From an uncultured Rhodobacter sp. (lineage in GTDB: Bacteria > Pseudomonadota > Alphaproteobacteria > Rhodobacterales > Rhodobacteraceae): a stretch of DNA of 7,869 nucleotides. The DNA lies in NCBI GenBank assembly GCA_937901435.1, contig CALGTJ010000396.1:1-7869 (forward strand). The letters are read 5' to 3'. The position numbers were made by a program, and so were the translations under genes. Each line of letters starts with the position of its first letter. Position 1 is the stretch's first letter. Positions 1 to 7,160 of this stretch are shown one piece after another. The notes under the pieces were generated by a model. The model worked only from the letters and a program-made list of their open reading frames with translations, was not told the origin of the DNA and ran no database searches.

Positions 1-1331
1 GTGAAGAACAGCGTGTAATCCCCTGTTATAGAAGCTTGAATTGCCGCTTCAATCTGGTGGTTGCGCGGGATCACCGCCGGGTTGCTTGCCCGCATCAGCG
101 CCTCTTGATCCTCTGCCGTAGACCCGTCGCGCGCACGCCGTGCCTGCCAGCCCTCAGCCCAGGTGTCAAACGTCGCTAAATCCACCACCCAATCGCGCGC
201 AGTGCCATCTGCTAACCCACGAAAACAATTGGTGAAATCTGCGCCACTGGATGCCATCACATGCATAAGCCCATTGATCAGGTCCCCGTCACCCTCTTGC
301 GCGCTTGTCAGCCCCAGTTTCGCGCGAAACACCTCTAGATTCGCATCTTGGTAGATGTCGGGAAAGCGATGCACCGACTCTGTCGCCAATTCCACCGCCC
401 GGTCCATATCCGGATCAATCAGCGGCAGGATCGCGGTCGCAAATTGCGCCATATTCCAAACGCCGATCTCGGGCTGGCGGCCATAGGCATAGCGGCCGTG
501 CTGGTCGATAGAACTGTACACTGTTTCCGGGTGGTAGGCGTCCATAAAGGCGCAGGGCCCATAATCGATCGTGTCCCCAGCGACATGAGAGTTATCCGTG
601 TTCATCACCCCGTGAATGAACCCGACACCCATCCAATGCGCGATCAGCCGCGCTTGGCGAGAAATCACTTTATCCAGTAAATCCAATGGGCTGGCAGCAT
701 CAGGGTTGTGCCGTGCGATGACATGGTCCGTCAGCACACGCAGCGCCTCGATGTCCTTGCGCGCGGCAAAATACTGAAAACTGCCGACGCGGATATGGCT
801 GGACGCGACACGGGTCAGCACCGCGCCGGGCATCCGGCCTTCGCGGTAAATATCCTCGCCCGTAGTCACAGCGGCCAGCGCGCGGGTGGTCGGGATGCCA
901 AGCGCGTGCATCGCCTCGCCCACCAGATATTCCCGGATCACAGGCCCAACCCAAGCGCGCCCGTCACCGCGCCGCGAGTAGGGTGTTGGACCTGATCCTT
1001 TCAGTTGAAGATCGCGCCGTATCCCCTTGGAGTCAATAACTTCTCCAAGCAAAACTGCGCGCCCGTCGCCCAATTGCGGCGACCAGCCGCCAAACTGATG
1101 GCCCGCGTAAACCTGCGCCAATGGGTCCGCGCCGTCGGGAACAGAATTCCCCGCCAGCGCCGCGATTCCGTCGGGTGAGGCCAGTGCGTCGGGGTCTATC
1201 CCAAGCTCGCGCGCCAGCGGCACATTGATCGCGATCAGGCCGGGCTGTGCCACCGGGGTCGGCGTTTGGCGGGTGAAAAAGCGGTCCGGCAGACGCGCGT
1301 AGGAATTGTCAAAGGGGATGTGTAAGGTCAT
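1..1331 (-). CDS. selO: SelO/YdiU protein adenylyltransferase (AMPylase), C-terminus cut by window edge
   Basis: Reading the minus strand from an ATG at 1331 gives 443 uninterrupted codons to the left edge, so the 3' end is missing; the family is usually about 470-490 residues, so about 30-40 residues are probably lost. SelO is a pseudokinase-fold enzyme that transfers AMP from ATP to Ser/Thr/Tyr of target proteins and is linked to redox stress. Visible family blocks are [18 protein letters not shown] (75-92), [19 protein letters not shown] (108-126), [19 protein letters not shown] (133-151), [12 protein letters not shown] (174-185) and HGVMNTDN...[11 protein letters not shown] (240-264). Residues matching the known nucleotide- and metal-binding set are present: K111, E134, R174, R181, D246, N247 and D256. 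The segment after NTDN reads SHVAG, which may differ from the commoner M-S/T-type sequence. The start lies 9 bases after the GNAT stop; the nearest Shine-Dalgarno-like GAGG is about 14 bases upstream, so translation may be coupled to the GNAT gene. Confidence 0.93.
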   Translation of the reverse strand, partial: MTLHIPFDNSYARLPDRFFTRQTPTPVAQPGLIAINVPLARELGIDPDALASPDGIAALAGNSVPDGADPLAQVYAGHQFGGWSPQLGDGRAVLLGEVIDSKGIRRDLQLKGSGPTPYSRRGDGRAWVGPVIREYLVGEAMHALGIPTTRALAAVTTGEDIYREGRMPGAVLTRVASSHIRVGSFQYFAARKDIEALRVLTDHVIARHNPDAASPLDLLDKVISRQARLIAHWMGVGFIHGVMNTDNSHVAGDTIDYGPCAFMDAYHPETVYSSIDQHGRYAYGRQPEIGVWNMAQFATAILPLIDPDMDRAVELATESVHRFPDIYQDANLEVFRAKLGLTSAQEGDGDLINGLMHVMASSGADFTNCFRGLADGTARDWVVDLATFDTWAEGWQARRARDGSTAEDQEALMRASNPAVIPRNHQIEAAIQASITGDYTLFF

Positions 1332-1340
1332 GGGCGCTAT

Positions 1341-1808
1341 CTAAGCCTCTGGTGCGGCTTTCGCCAGCCATGTCATCAAATGATATGTGTCGCGCGAGGT
1401 AAAGCCTTGTTTCTCATATACATCTCTTGCCCCGGTGGCGCCGCGCGGCACCTCCAGATGCAGCGCCTTCAGCCCTGCTTTGGCCAGATAAGGCATCAGC
1501 GCCGTCAGGGCCTCTGTTGCCATGCCGCGCCCACGCACATTCTCGCGGATGAACAATTCGTCGATGAACCCGTCCAGCCCGCCCATTTCGATCGACCAGC
1601 CAAAGGTGATCGCAATATAGCCAACAGGCCCGCGCCGTGGCCCGATCAGCCAGATCGCCCCATGAGGAGAGCCGTCCAGCAGCGGCGCAATCGCCTCGCG
1701 CCGCTTGGCCTCTGTGCTGGCGATGCCTTCAAAGGCGTGAAAAGCAGTGACCATGGGCAAAAGCCGGTCCATATCCTCGGGGCCCGCCAGATAGAGAGAG
1801 GCACTCAC
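1341..1808 (-). CDS. GNAT family N-acetyltransferase
   Basis: This 155-residue protein has the size and layout of a single-domain GCN5-related acetyltransferase, which moves an acetyl group from acetyl-CoA to an amine on a small molecule or protein. The acetyl-CoA pyrophosphate-binding motif A is seen at residues 82-101: strand IDELFI, then the loop V-R-G-R-G-M-A, matching R/Q-x-x-G-x-G/A, followed by a helix. Motif B is seen near 126-136 (GARDVYEKQGF). The substrate cannot be told from sequence. The start is a GTG that shares four bases (GTGA) with the stop of the upstream nucleoside hydrolase, a typical translational-coupling arrangement; the next in-frame ATG (M13) would remove the first beta strand. 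selO follows after 9 bases, so nucleoside hydrolase, GNAT and selO look like one transcription unit. Confidence 0.88.
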   Translation of the reverse strand: MSASLYLAGPEDMDRLLPMVTAFHAFEGIASTEAKRREAIAPLLDGSPHGAIWLIGPRRGPVGYIAITFGWSIEMGGLDGFIDELFIRENVRGRGMATEALTALMPYLAKAGLKALHLEVPRGATGARDVYEKQGFTSRDTYHLMTWLAKAAPEA

Positions 1809-2743
1809 AGGCGGCCCAGTCGTTCAGTCAGCAAGCTGTAAAAGCCCTTTGCGTCCACATCGCCGATGAACATGGCGTTGGGCGCGCGGTCGGTGACGCC
1901 CCACCAATCGGCCACGGTCATGCCGCGCGTCAGATCTGATTGGGTCTCGATACAGACGTTCACATGACGTCCGGTGAACAATTCTGGCGCCAGAAGATAG
2001 GCGATCACACAAGGATCATGCAGCGGTGCGCCGACAGAGCCATATTTTTCCTTGTCGTAACGCTCAAAAAAATCCGTCCAAGAGGCGACAGCCTCGCCCA
2101 CCTTGGTGCCGAGATCGCGAAACGCTTTGACCCGTGCCGCAGAGGTCAGCGCCTTGTGGGTTACGTCAAGCGGAAGAACGATAATGTCGGCGCCGGATTT
2201 GAACACGATATCAGCGGCTTCTGGATCGACGTAAATGTTGAATTCAGCGGTAGGTGTGATGTTGCCCACCTCGAAATAAGCCCCGCCCATCAGCACGATC
2301 TGGTCCACACGCGCGACGATATCAGGCGCTTTTGAAAACGCCGTGGCGATATTGGTCAGCGGCCCCAGCGGACATAGCGTCACCGTTCCGGCAGGTTCTG
2401 TGCGCAGGGTTTCGATAATGAAATCAACGCCGTGCTGGTCCTGTAGTGGCATGACCGGGTCGGGCAAGTCGATGCCATCCAGCCCGGTCTTGCCATGCAC
2501 ATGCTCTGCTGTGACCAGCTTACGGGTCAGCGGTGCCGCGCATCCGGCGAATATGTTTACATCAGCTTTGCCCGCCAACTCACAGATAATACGGGTATTT
2601 CTTGTGCAATAGTCCAGTGGAACATTGCCCGCGACGGCGACCAGACCCAGCACATTCAGTTCCGGTGAGGCCAGCGCCAACAGGATCGCCACCGCATCAT
2701 CCTGTCCGGGATCGGTGTCGATGATTATTTTTTGAGCCGTCAT
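1805..2743 (-). CDS. Nucleoside hydrolase (inosine-uridine preferring family)
   Basis: This 312-residue protein has the full length of the IU-nucleoside hydrolase family, which cleaves the N-glycosidic bond of ribonucleosides to give ribose and a free base in cytoplasmic salvage. The N-terminal calcium and catalytic motif DTDPGQDDA is at 9-17, with D9, D11 (predicted general base), D15 and D16. Other family residues follow: N40, H83, GPLTN (127-131), MGGA (152-155), E167 and N169 in AEFNIYVDPEAA, and H242-D243-P244, where D243 is the last calcium ligand. All expected ligands are present, so the enzyme should be active. Purine versus pyrimidine preference cannot be settled by eye. The ATG at 2743 is preceded by GGAG with a 6-base spacer (2753-2750). 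The upstream mazG product acts on NTPs and this enzyme on nucleosides, giving a nucleotide-turnover theme. The 3' end overlaps the GNAT gene by four bases. Confidence 0.93.
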   Translation of the reverse strand: MTAQKIIIDTDPGQDDAVAILLALASPELNVLGLVAVAGNVPLDYCTRNTRIICELAGKADVNIFAGCAAPLTRKLVTAEHVHGKTGLDGIDLPDPVMPLQDQHGVDFIIETLRTEPAGTVTLCPLGPLTNIATAFSKAPDIVARVDQIVLMGGAYFEVGNITPTAEFNIYVDPEAADIVFKSGADIIVLPLDVTHKALTSAARVKAFRDLGTKVGEAVASWTDFFERYDKEKYGSVGAPLHDPCVIAYLLAPELFTGRHVNVCIETQSDLTRGMTVADWWGVTDRAPNAMFIGDVDAKGFYSLLTERLGRL

Positions 2744-2836
2744 GACATTCTCCGGAGTGCTGATCGCGGTTTTGCCCAGATTGAGCGGCGGAAAGCCTGT
2801 TGTAAAGGTATAGAATCCCTGGGGTCCGCTCTGCGC
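2744..2836 (-). promoter_or_regulatory. Leader between mazG and the nucleoside hydrolase gene, with strong ribosome binding site
   Basis: This 93-base stretch is the only sizeable gap in the minus-strand cluster. It carries a clear Shine-Dalgarno GGAG at 2753-2750, six bases before the nucleoside hydrolase ATG. I see no convincing intrinsic terminator after mazG. A TATACC hexamer (minus strand, around 2805-2812) and a TTTACA hexamer nearby could belong to an internal promoter, but neither has a good partner at 16-18 bases, so a separate promoter is only possible. Read-through from mazG is equally plausible. Confidence 0.35.
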
Positions 2837-3664
2837 TTATGGCCTGTTCTTTTCATCGTGTTTGACCGCATTCCACAGCGCATCCATCTCTGCCAGATCC
2901 GATTGGGCGGGGGTTTTGCCCATGATCGCCAGACGCGCCTCGATCCCGGCAAATCGGCGGGTGAATTTTGCATTTGCGGCGCGCAGAGCAGCCTCTGGAT
3001 CAACATGAAGATGACGCGCCAAGTTTGCCATAACAAACAATAAATCACCAAACTCTTCGACCACCTCCTCGTGTCCAAGCTGATCGCGCGCCTCGACCAG
3101 TTCGCCGGTTTCCTCGATGATTTTGTCCAGCACCTGACCCACTTCTGGCCAGTCAAATCCGACCCGGGCGGCGCGGTTTTGCAGCTTGATCGCGCGGGTC
3201 AGCGCCGGCAAGGCCACGGCCACATCCTCTAGGACGCCGGTGGCTTTTCGGGCGGCGCGTTCGGCGGCTTTGATCGTCTCCCAGTCCTTTGTTTGCTGCG
3301 CGGCGGATTTATCCCGCGAGGCCGCGCCAAACACATGCGGGTGACGCGCGACCATCTTGTCCGAAATCCCGTCGGCCACGGTCTGAAAGCTGAACAACCC
3401 GGCCTCTTCGCCCATCTGCGTGTGATAAACGGTCTGCAACAAAAGATCGCCCAACTCGCTTTGCACCTCGTCCCAGGCTTCGCGCTGGATCGCGTCGGCA
3501 ACTTCGTAAGCTTCTTCAATGGTATAGGGCGCGATAGAGGCGAAATCCTGTTCGATGTCCCAAGGGCAGCCGGTGTCAGGATCGCGCAGGCGGCGCATGA
3601 TTTCCAGCAGACGTGGCAGTCCGCCTTTGGGATCGTTTACCAAACGGTCACTGTCATTTGCCAT
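2837..3664 (-). CDS. mazG: Nucleoside triphosphate pyrophosphohydrolase MazG
   Basis: This 275-residue protein has two tandem MazG domains, as in the E. coli-type enzyme. MazG hydrolyses (d)NTPs to NMP and pyrophosphate, removing non-canonical nucleotides and modulating the stringent response. The N-terminal block is GCPWDIEQDFASIAPYTIEE (32-51), followed by EAYEVADAI and ELGDLLLQTVYHTQMGEE; the all-alpha NTP-PPase metal signature ExxE...ExxD is E51/E54 with E70/D73. The C-terminal domain repeats it as EETGELVEARD (184-194) with E185/E188, then EEFGDLLFVMANLARHL with E204/D207. The second domain is the catalytically dominant one in characterised homologues. The ATG at 3664 is supported by GAGGG with a 6-base spacer (3675-3671). 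The gene diverges from the M20 amidohydrolase gene and leads the minus-strand cluster. Confidence 0.96.
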   Translation of the reverse strand: MANDSDRLVNDPKGGLPRLLEIMRRLRDPDTGCPWDIEQDFASIAPYTIEEAYEVADAIQREAWDEVQSELGDLLLQTVYHTQMGEEAGLFSFQTVADGISDKMVARHPHVFGAASRDKSAAQQTKDWETIKAAERAARKATGVLEDVAVALPALTRAIKLQNRAARVGFDWPEVGQVLDKIIEETGELVEARDQLGHEEVVEEFGDLLFVMANLARHLHVDPEAALRAANAKFTRRFAGIEARLAIMGKTPAQSDLAEMDALWNAVKHDEKNRP

Positions 3665-3730
3665 TGTCTGCCCTCACAAAACGTCTCACACTTGCGCCGT
3701 TATCATCCCACCCAGCCGCGGAGTCCAGCA
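3665..3730. promoter_or_regulatory. Divergent intergenic region between mazG and the M20 amidohydrolase gene
   Basis: These 66 bases must carry the start signals for both directions. Shine-Dalgarno sequences are clear on each side: GAGGG for mazG (minus, 3675-3671) and GGAG for the amidohydrolase (plus, 3720-3723, 7 bases before ATG). A TATCAT hexamer at 3701-3706 could be a plus-strand -10, but no good -35 lies at the right distance. I see no palindromic operator. Confidence 0.35.
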
Positions 3731-4903
3731 ATGCCCATCCTCAACCGCATCGGCGATTATGCGCCGGAGATGACGCAGTGGCGTCAATGGATGCATCGCA
3801 ATCCCGAACTTGGGTTTGCCTGTCACAAGACGGCGGCGTTTGTGGCCGACAAACTGCGCGAATTCGGGGTGGATGAGATTCACCAAGGCATCGCCACCAC
3901 CGGTATTGTCGCGATCATCAACGGGCAGGGCGCGGGCGAAACGATCGGCCTGCGCGCCGATATGGACGCGCTGCCGATCGTCGAGGCGACTGGGGCTGAT
4001 TATGCCAGCGAGATCCCCGGCAAGATGCACGCCTGCGGTCACGACGGGCACACCACCATGCTGCTGGGGGCGGCGAAATATCTGGCCGAGACGCGCAATT
4101 TCAAGGGCCGCGTCGCGCTGATCTTTCAGCCTGCCGAAGAGGATGGTGGCGGCGGAGAGGTCATGGTGCAAGAGGGGATCATGGACCGCTTTGACGTCAA
4201 ACAGGTCTACGGCATTCACAACGCCCCGATGCATCCTACGGGCAGTTTTCACACCAACACCGGGCCAGTGATGGCGGCGGTGGACGAGTTCGAGGTCAAG
4301 GTGAACGGCAAAGGCGGTCACGCCGCCGCCCCGCATGAGACCAAAGACCCGGTGATTGCCGCCGTGGCGATGGTTCAGGCGCTGCAAAGCATCATCAGCC
4401 GCAACCACCGCCCCACGGATGATCTGGTGATTTCCGTCACGCAGTTTCACGCAGGCACCGCCAATAACGTGATCCCGGCGCAGGCGGTGTTTTCCGGCAC
4501 CATCCGCACCTTCAGCAAAGACGTGCGCGCCATGGTCTTTCGCCGGATTGCCGAGATCGTCAAGGGTCATGAGGCGACGTTCGAGGTCACTGCAGAACTG
4601 GTCTTTGACGAAGGCTATCCCGCCACCGTCAATCACGCGGCCAATGTGGATTTCGCGGCCAGCGTTGCGTCCGAAATCGTCGGGGGCGAAAATGTCAGAA
4701 CTGACGCCATGCGCGAAATGGGGGCCGAGGATTTCAGCTATATGATAGAGGCTCGCCCCGGTGCCTATCTGTTCCTTGGGCAGGGCGAGACGGCGGATTG
4801 TCACCACCCCGCTTATGATTTCAACGACGAGATCGCGCCCATTGGGGCCTCGTTTTTTGCCCGCCTCGTCGAGCGCGCGCAGCCCTTGGACAGAACGCCT
4901 TAA
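3731..4903 (+). CDS. M20 family metallo-amidohydrolase / aminoacylase (hippurate hydrolase-like)
   Basis: This 390-residue protein belongs to the M20D amidohydrolase group, which hydrolyses N-acyl amino acids and related amides (hippurate, N-acetyl amino acids, IAA-amino acid conjugates) using a two-metal centre. Seen in order are the MHRNPELGF start block (21-29), GLRADMDALP (73-82), HACGHDGHTTMLLGAA (100-115) with C102 and H104 as metal ligands, QPAEEDGGGG (133-142) with E136/E137, GIHN (161-164) with H163, the dimerisation or lid segment GKGGHAAAPHETKDP (193-207), and the C-terminal MGAEDFSY (330-337) and HHPAYDFND (358-366) with the last histidine ligand. The ATG at 3731 is chosen because GGAG lies 7 bases upstream and the protein then aligns with the family start; the frame is open upstream to 3293, but that part only mirrors mazG. 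speB follows after 23 bases, suggesting a joint operon. The exact acyl substrate is unknown. Confidence 0.94.
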   Translation: MPILNRIGDYAPEMTQWRQWMHRNPELGFACHKTAAFVADKLREFGVDEIHQGIATTGIVAIINGQGAGETIGLRADMDALPIVEATGADYASEIPGKMHACGHDGHTTMLLGAAKYLAETRNFKGRVALIFQPAEEDGGGGEVMVQEGIMDRFDVKQVYGIHNAPMHPTGSFHTNTGPVMAAVDEFEVKVNGKGGHAAAPHETKDPVIAAVAMVQALQSIISRNHRPTDDLVISVTQFHAGTANNVIPAQAVFSGTIRTFSKDVRAMVFRRIAEIVKGHEATFEVTAELVFDEGYPATVNHAANVDFAASVASEIVGGENVRTDAMREMGAEDFSYMIEARPGAYLFLGQGETADCHHPAYDFNDEIAPIGASFFARLVERAQPLDRTP

Positions 4904-4926
4904 CGACCAGCACACAGGACAGCCCC

Positions 4927-5886
4927 ATGGCCCTCGAAGACGCAAAAACCCAGATTGATACGGCTGTGACCCGCGCGGGGTTCAAGGGGCCAAGTTTCGA
5001 AAACGCCTTTTCCGGTGTGTCCAGCTTTTTGCGCCGCACCTATGCCAAGGACCTGACCGGTGTCGATCTGGCGATCACCGGTGTGCCCTTTGATCAGGCC
5101 GTCACCAACCGCCCCGGCACCCGCCTTGGCCCGCGCGCGATCCGCGAGGCCTCTGCGCTGCAGGCCTTTGATGCGCCCTTCGGCTGGGGCTTTGACCCGA
5201 TGAGCGATTTTGCCATCGCCGATTATGGGGATATGGCCTTTGACTATGCCAAACCCGCCGATGTGCCTGCGTTGATCGAGGCGCATATTGCGGGCATTCT
5301 GGATCAAGGGGCCGGGGTGATCACGCTTGGCGGCGATCATTCGATCTCGCTGCCGATCCTGCGGGCGCATGTGGCCCGGCACGGCCCCCTCGCGCTGTTG
5401 CAATTTGACGCCCATACCGACACATGGGCGGACGATGACACCACCCGCGTCGATCATGGCACGATGTTTTACAAGGCGGTGAAAGAGGGGCTGATCGACG
5501 TGGCGCGCTCTGTTCAGGTCGGGATTCGTACGGACAACCCGGATACATTGGGGATTACGGTGATCGATGCGCCAGAGGTCCACTGGATCGGCCCCGAGGC
5601 CACAGTTGCCAAGATCAAATCGGTTCTGGGGGATGCCAAAACCTATATCAGTTTCGACATCGACGGGCTTGATCCGGCCTTTGCCCCCGGCACCGGAACG
5701 CCCGTCTGGGGAGGGTTGAGCAGCGCGCAGGCCGCCGCCATTTTGCGCGGGCTTGCGGGGATCACTATGGTTGGGGGCGATGTGGTAGAGGTCTCGCCGC
5801 CGTTTGATCATGCCAATATGACGGCCGTGGCAGGCGCGCATGTGGCGACGGAACTGATCTGCCTCTGGTGCTGGACCCGCCGCTGA
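4927..5886 (+). CDS. speB: Agmatinase (ureohydrolase/arginase superfamily)
   Basis: This 319-residue protein is a complete member of the binuclear manganese ureohydrolase family. Agmatinase splits agmatine into putrescine and urea. The signature motifs are GGDHS (135-139, H138), DAHTD (161-165; D161, H163, D165) and SFDIDGLDPAFAPGTGTP (242-259; D244, D246), so all six usual metal ligands are in place. The N-terminal RPGTRLGPRAIREAS (62-76) and DHGTMF (176-181) segments favour agmatinase over arginase. Guanidinobutyrase or another guanidino-acid hydrolase remains possible, because these share the motifs. The ATG at 4927 follows AGGA (4916-4919) at a 7-base spacing. The gene sits 23 bases after the M20 amidohydrolase gene on the same strand, so the two are probably co-expressed. 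It ends 59 bases before the convergent glycosyltransferase gene. Confidence 0.93.
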   Translation: MALEDAKTQIDTAVTRAGFKGPSFENAFSGVSSFLRRTYAKDLTGVDLAITGVPFDQAVTNRPGTRLGPRAIREASALQAFDAPFGWGFDPMSDFAIADYGDMAFDYAKPADVPALIEAHIAGILDQGAGVITLGGDHSISLPILRAHVARHGPLALLQFDAHTDTWADDDTTRVDHGTMFYKAVKEGLIDVARSVQVGIRTDNPDTLGITVIDAPEVHWIGPEATVAKIKSVLGDAKTYISFDIDGLDPAFAPGTGTPVWGGLSSAQAAAILRGLAGITMVGGDVVEVSPPFDHANMTAVAGAHVATELICLWCWTRR

Positions 5887-5939
5887 CGGTCAGTCCTGCG
5901 AGCGCGGCGCATTCCCGTCGAAAATCCGGATGTGACCCG

Positions 5940-5965
5940 GCCATATCACGAATAAGCGTGATGGC
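5940..5965. terminator. Possible weak hairpin at the junction of convergent speB and glycosyltransferase genes
   Basis: CACG (5947-5950) and CGTG (5957-5960) pair around a six-base AATAAG loop. They extend either through AT/AT to a perfect 6-bp stem (5945-5950 with 5957-5962) or, past a two-base bulge, to GCCAT/ATGGC (5940-5944 with 5961-5965). The element spans the glycosyltransferase stop codon (5946-5948). There is no clear U-tract in either direction, so it is at best a weak bidirectional terminator. No other terminator candidate is seen in the 59-base gap. Confidence 0.22.
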
Positions 5966-7010
5966 GGACCCGCCCGGCGATGTCGGTGTTTTCCAGACAA
6001 AACTCATACAGGGCGCGCGAGTCGTCCGTTTCTATCAGCGCGGCAAACTTTTGCTGATGGTAGGCAAAAGACTCTGCCGTCAGCCGGGACAGCCTGCCCA
6101 GCGTCATCGCGTCGATATCGGCCATGGCGTGCGTCAGACGCTCTTGAAAGCGCAGGATCGAGGTGTCTCTCTGGCGATTCTTGTTGCACTGCACCCAATA
6201 GTCCTGCCCGATCTCGCGCTGCGCCTGATGCGCACTGCCTCTGGCGTTCTTGAGCACAAAACTCTGCGCGTCCTTCACAATATAGTGGTTCACCTGCGCC
6301 AGCGCGCGCCCACCGGGGTCGTTGCAGCGAAAGTTCTTGAGCGCAAACTCCTCGCGCACCAGACCAGAGCCATTGGTAAAGCGCAGGTCAGGATCACTGA
6401 CATCGCAACCGGGCGGGCGATGCACGCCGGGGCGGTCAAATTTATCTCTCTGAAACAAAGCTTTGAAGGGTGTCAGCCCTTTGCGGATATCCTCGCCCCA
6501 TTTGGCCAGTGTGTAGCGTTGGGTCACCAGCCTGTCTGACAGATCCTGTGCGCCAGCACTGCCGAACACCCGCCAATTGATCATGGCGCAGTCAAAGGCG
6601 GGCAGGGCCTGCATCAGGGCCGTCAGGCTGCCGTCGCCGGTCTTGATCACCAGAAACTCGTCCAGATCCAGCGCCATGGCCAGATCCGAGGCCAGATATC
6701 CCGGTTGCCCGGCGGCGCGCATATAGGCTTTGACCTGATGGCGACCCCGTTGCGGGCGTTCATTGTTGCGATAGGTTATGACCCCGGCGCGATCGAGCAG
6801 TTTCAGGATCTCTTGCGTGCCGTCTTCACTGTCGTTCTGAAAGATGTAGATGTGGTTAAAGCCGATCATGCGGTGATAGGCGACCCACTCCCAGATGCTT
6901 GGCCCTTCGTTCTTGGCCGTGGCCACAAGGGTCGCAACCGGGCGGCGCGGCGCGGTGTCGTCCAGACGGAAAAGAGGCGCAGGGGTCGCGCCGGGATCAC
7001 TTTGGTCCAC
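5946..7010 (-). CDS. Glycosyltransferase family 2-type protein (Glyco_tranf_2_4 / GT92-like)
   Basis: This 354-residue protein resembles the GT-A fold transferases annotated as glycosyltransferase family 2 / DUF23-like, common in alphaproteobacteria near polysaccharide genes. It should transfer a sugar from a nucleotide-sugar donor to surface or exopolysaccharide, but donor and acceptor are unknown. Visible blocks are ATAKNEGPSIWEWVAYHRMIG (30-50), HIYIFQNDSEDGT (53-65), the DxD-type metal/nucleotide motif in ALDLDEF (113-119, D115/D117), INWRVFGSAG (144-153), KALFQ (183-187), VHRP (196-199) and NHYIVKDAQSF (241-251). I see no membrane segment or signal peptide, so it is probably cytoplasmic. 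The start is a GTG at 7010 with only a weak AGG about 7-8 bases upstream. A TTGACA -35 element lies about 70 bases upstream. The gene stands alone, convergent with speB and divergent from the DUF1499 gene. Confidence 0.85.
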   Translation of the reverse strand: MDQSDPGATPAPLFRLDDTAPRRPVATLVATAKNEGPSIWEWVAYHRMIGFNHIYIFQNDSEDGTQEILKLLDRAGVITYRNNERPQRGRHQVKAYMRAAGQPGYLASDLAMALDLDEFLVIKTGDGSLTALMQALPAFDCAMINWRVFGSAGAQDLSDRLVTQRYTLAKWGEDIRKGLTPFKALFQRDKFDRPGVHRPPGCDVSDPDLRFTNGSGLVREEFALKNFRCNDPGGRALAQVNHYIVKDAQSFVLKNARGSAHQAQREIGQDYWVQCNKNRQRDTSILRFQERLTHAMADIDAMTLGRLSRLTAESFAYHQQKFAALIETDDSRALYEFCLENTDIAGRVRHHAYS

Positions 7011-7056
7011 GAGAGTGCCTGTATTTACTGCGTTTTTTATTGTCGTCTTTGGTAAA

Positions 7057-7084
7057 CCTGTAAAGGACGGGCCTCGTCTGTCAA
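7057..7084 (-). promoter_or_regulatory. Candidate promoter for the glycosyltransferase gene
   Basis: The minus strand carries a perfect -35 hexamer TTGACA at 7084-7079. Sixteen bases later is TACAGG (7062-7057), a weak -10; weak -10 elements are common in alphaproteobacterial housekeeping promoters. The resulting leader would be about 40-50 bases to the GTG start at 7010 and passes through an A-rich run (around 7032-7050). Confidence 0.4.
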
Positions 7085-7118
7085 GAGTCCGGGCAAAGGC
7101 GCAGGCATTCGGTGCAAA

Positions 7119-7127
7119 TTATCCACA
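7119..7127 (+). promoter_or_regulatory. Perfect DnaA-box 9-mer
   Basis: The bases at 7119-7127 read TTATCCACA, identical to the consensus high-affinity DnaA box. It lies in the divergent intergenic region between the glycosyltransferase and DUF1499 genes, upstream of both. I found no second perfect box nearby and no AT-rich unwinding element, so it is not evidence of an origin. It could be a DnaA titration or regulatory site, or chance. Confidence 0.45.
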
Positions 7128-7129
7128 GG

Positions 7130-7160
7130 TTGTTTTGCCGTCCGCCGGACTATATCTAAT
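7130..7160 (+). promoter_or_regulatory. Candidate promoter for the DUF1499 gene
   Basis: TTGTTT (7130-7135) is a fair -35 element, and the AT-rich run TATATCTAAT (7151-7160) offers a -10: TATCTA at 7153 gives a 17-base spacer. The -10 run is framed by CGGAC/GTCCG elements. The transcript would have a leader of about 95-100 bases that includes the 14-base duplication at 7203-7230. Confidence 0.33.

Noticed and set aside
163..995. Several short plus- and minus-strand frames in the first kilobase
   Set aside because: They are shadows of the partial selO gene, which reads continuously on the minus strand from 1331 to the left edge.
2740..3156. 138-codon minus-strand frame overlapping the mazG end and the intergenic gap
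   Set aside because: It is a shifted frame inside mazG; mazG itself reads with intact catalytic motifs to a TAA at 2839-2837, so there is no frameshift.
3293..3730. Upstream extension of the amidohydrolase frame
   Set aside because: The 146 extra codons are antisense to mazG; a good Shine-Dalgarno and the family N-terminus place the start at 3731.
3686..4945. 419-codon minus-strand open frame opposite the M20 gene
   Set aside because: It is a mirror of the strongly supported plus-strand amidohydrolase, caused by GC-rich third positions; its translation is rich in R, G, H and D with no recognisable domain.
4900..5841. 313-codon minus-strand open frame opposite speB
   Set aside because: It lies wholly opposite a full-length agmatinase with all metal ligands; the composition is that of an antisense shadow.
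5868..6539. 223-codon plus-strand open frame opposite the glycosyltransferase
   Set aside because: It overlaps the glycosyltransferase coding strand and the end of speB, and has no motif or ribosome binding site of its own.
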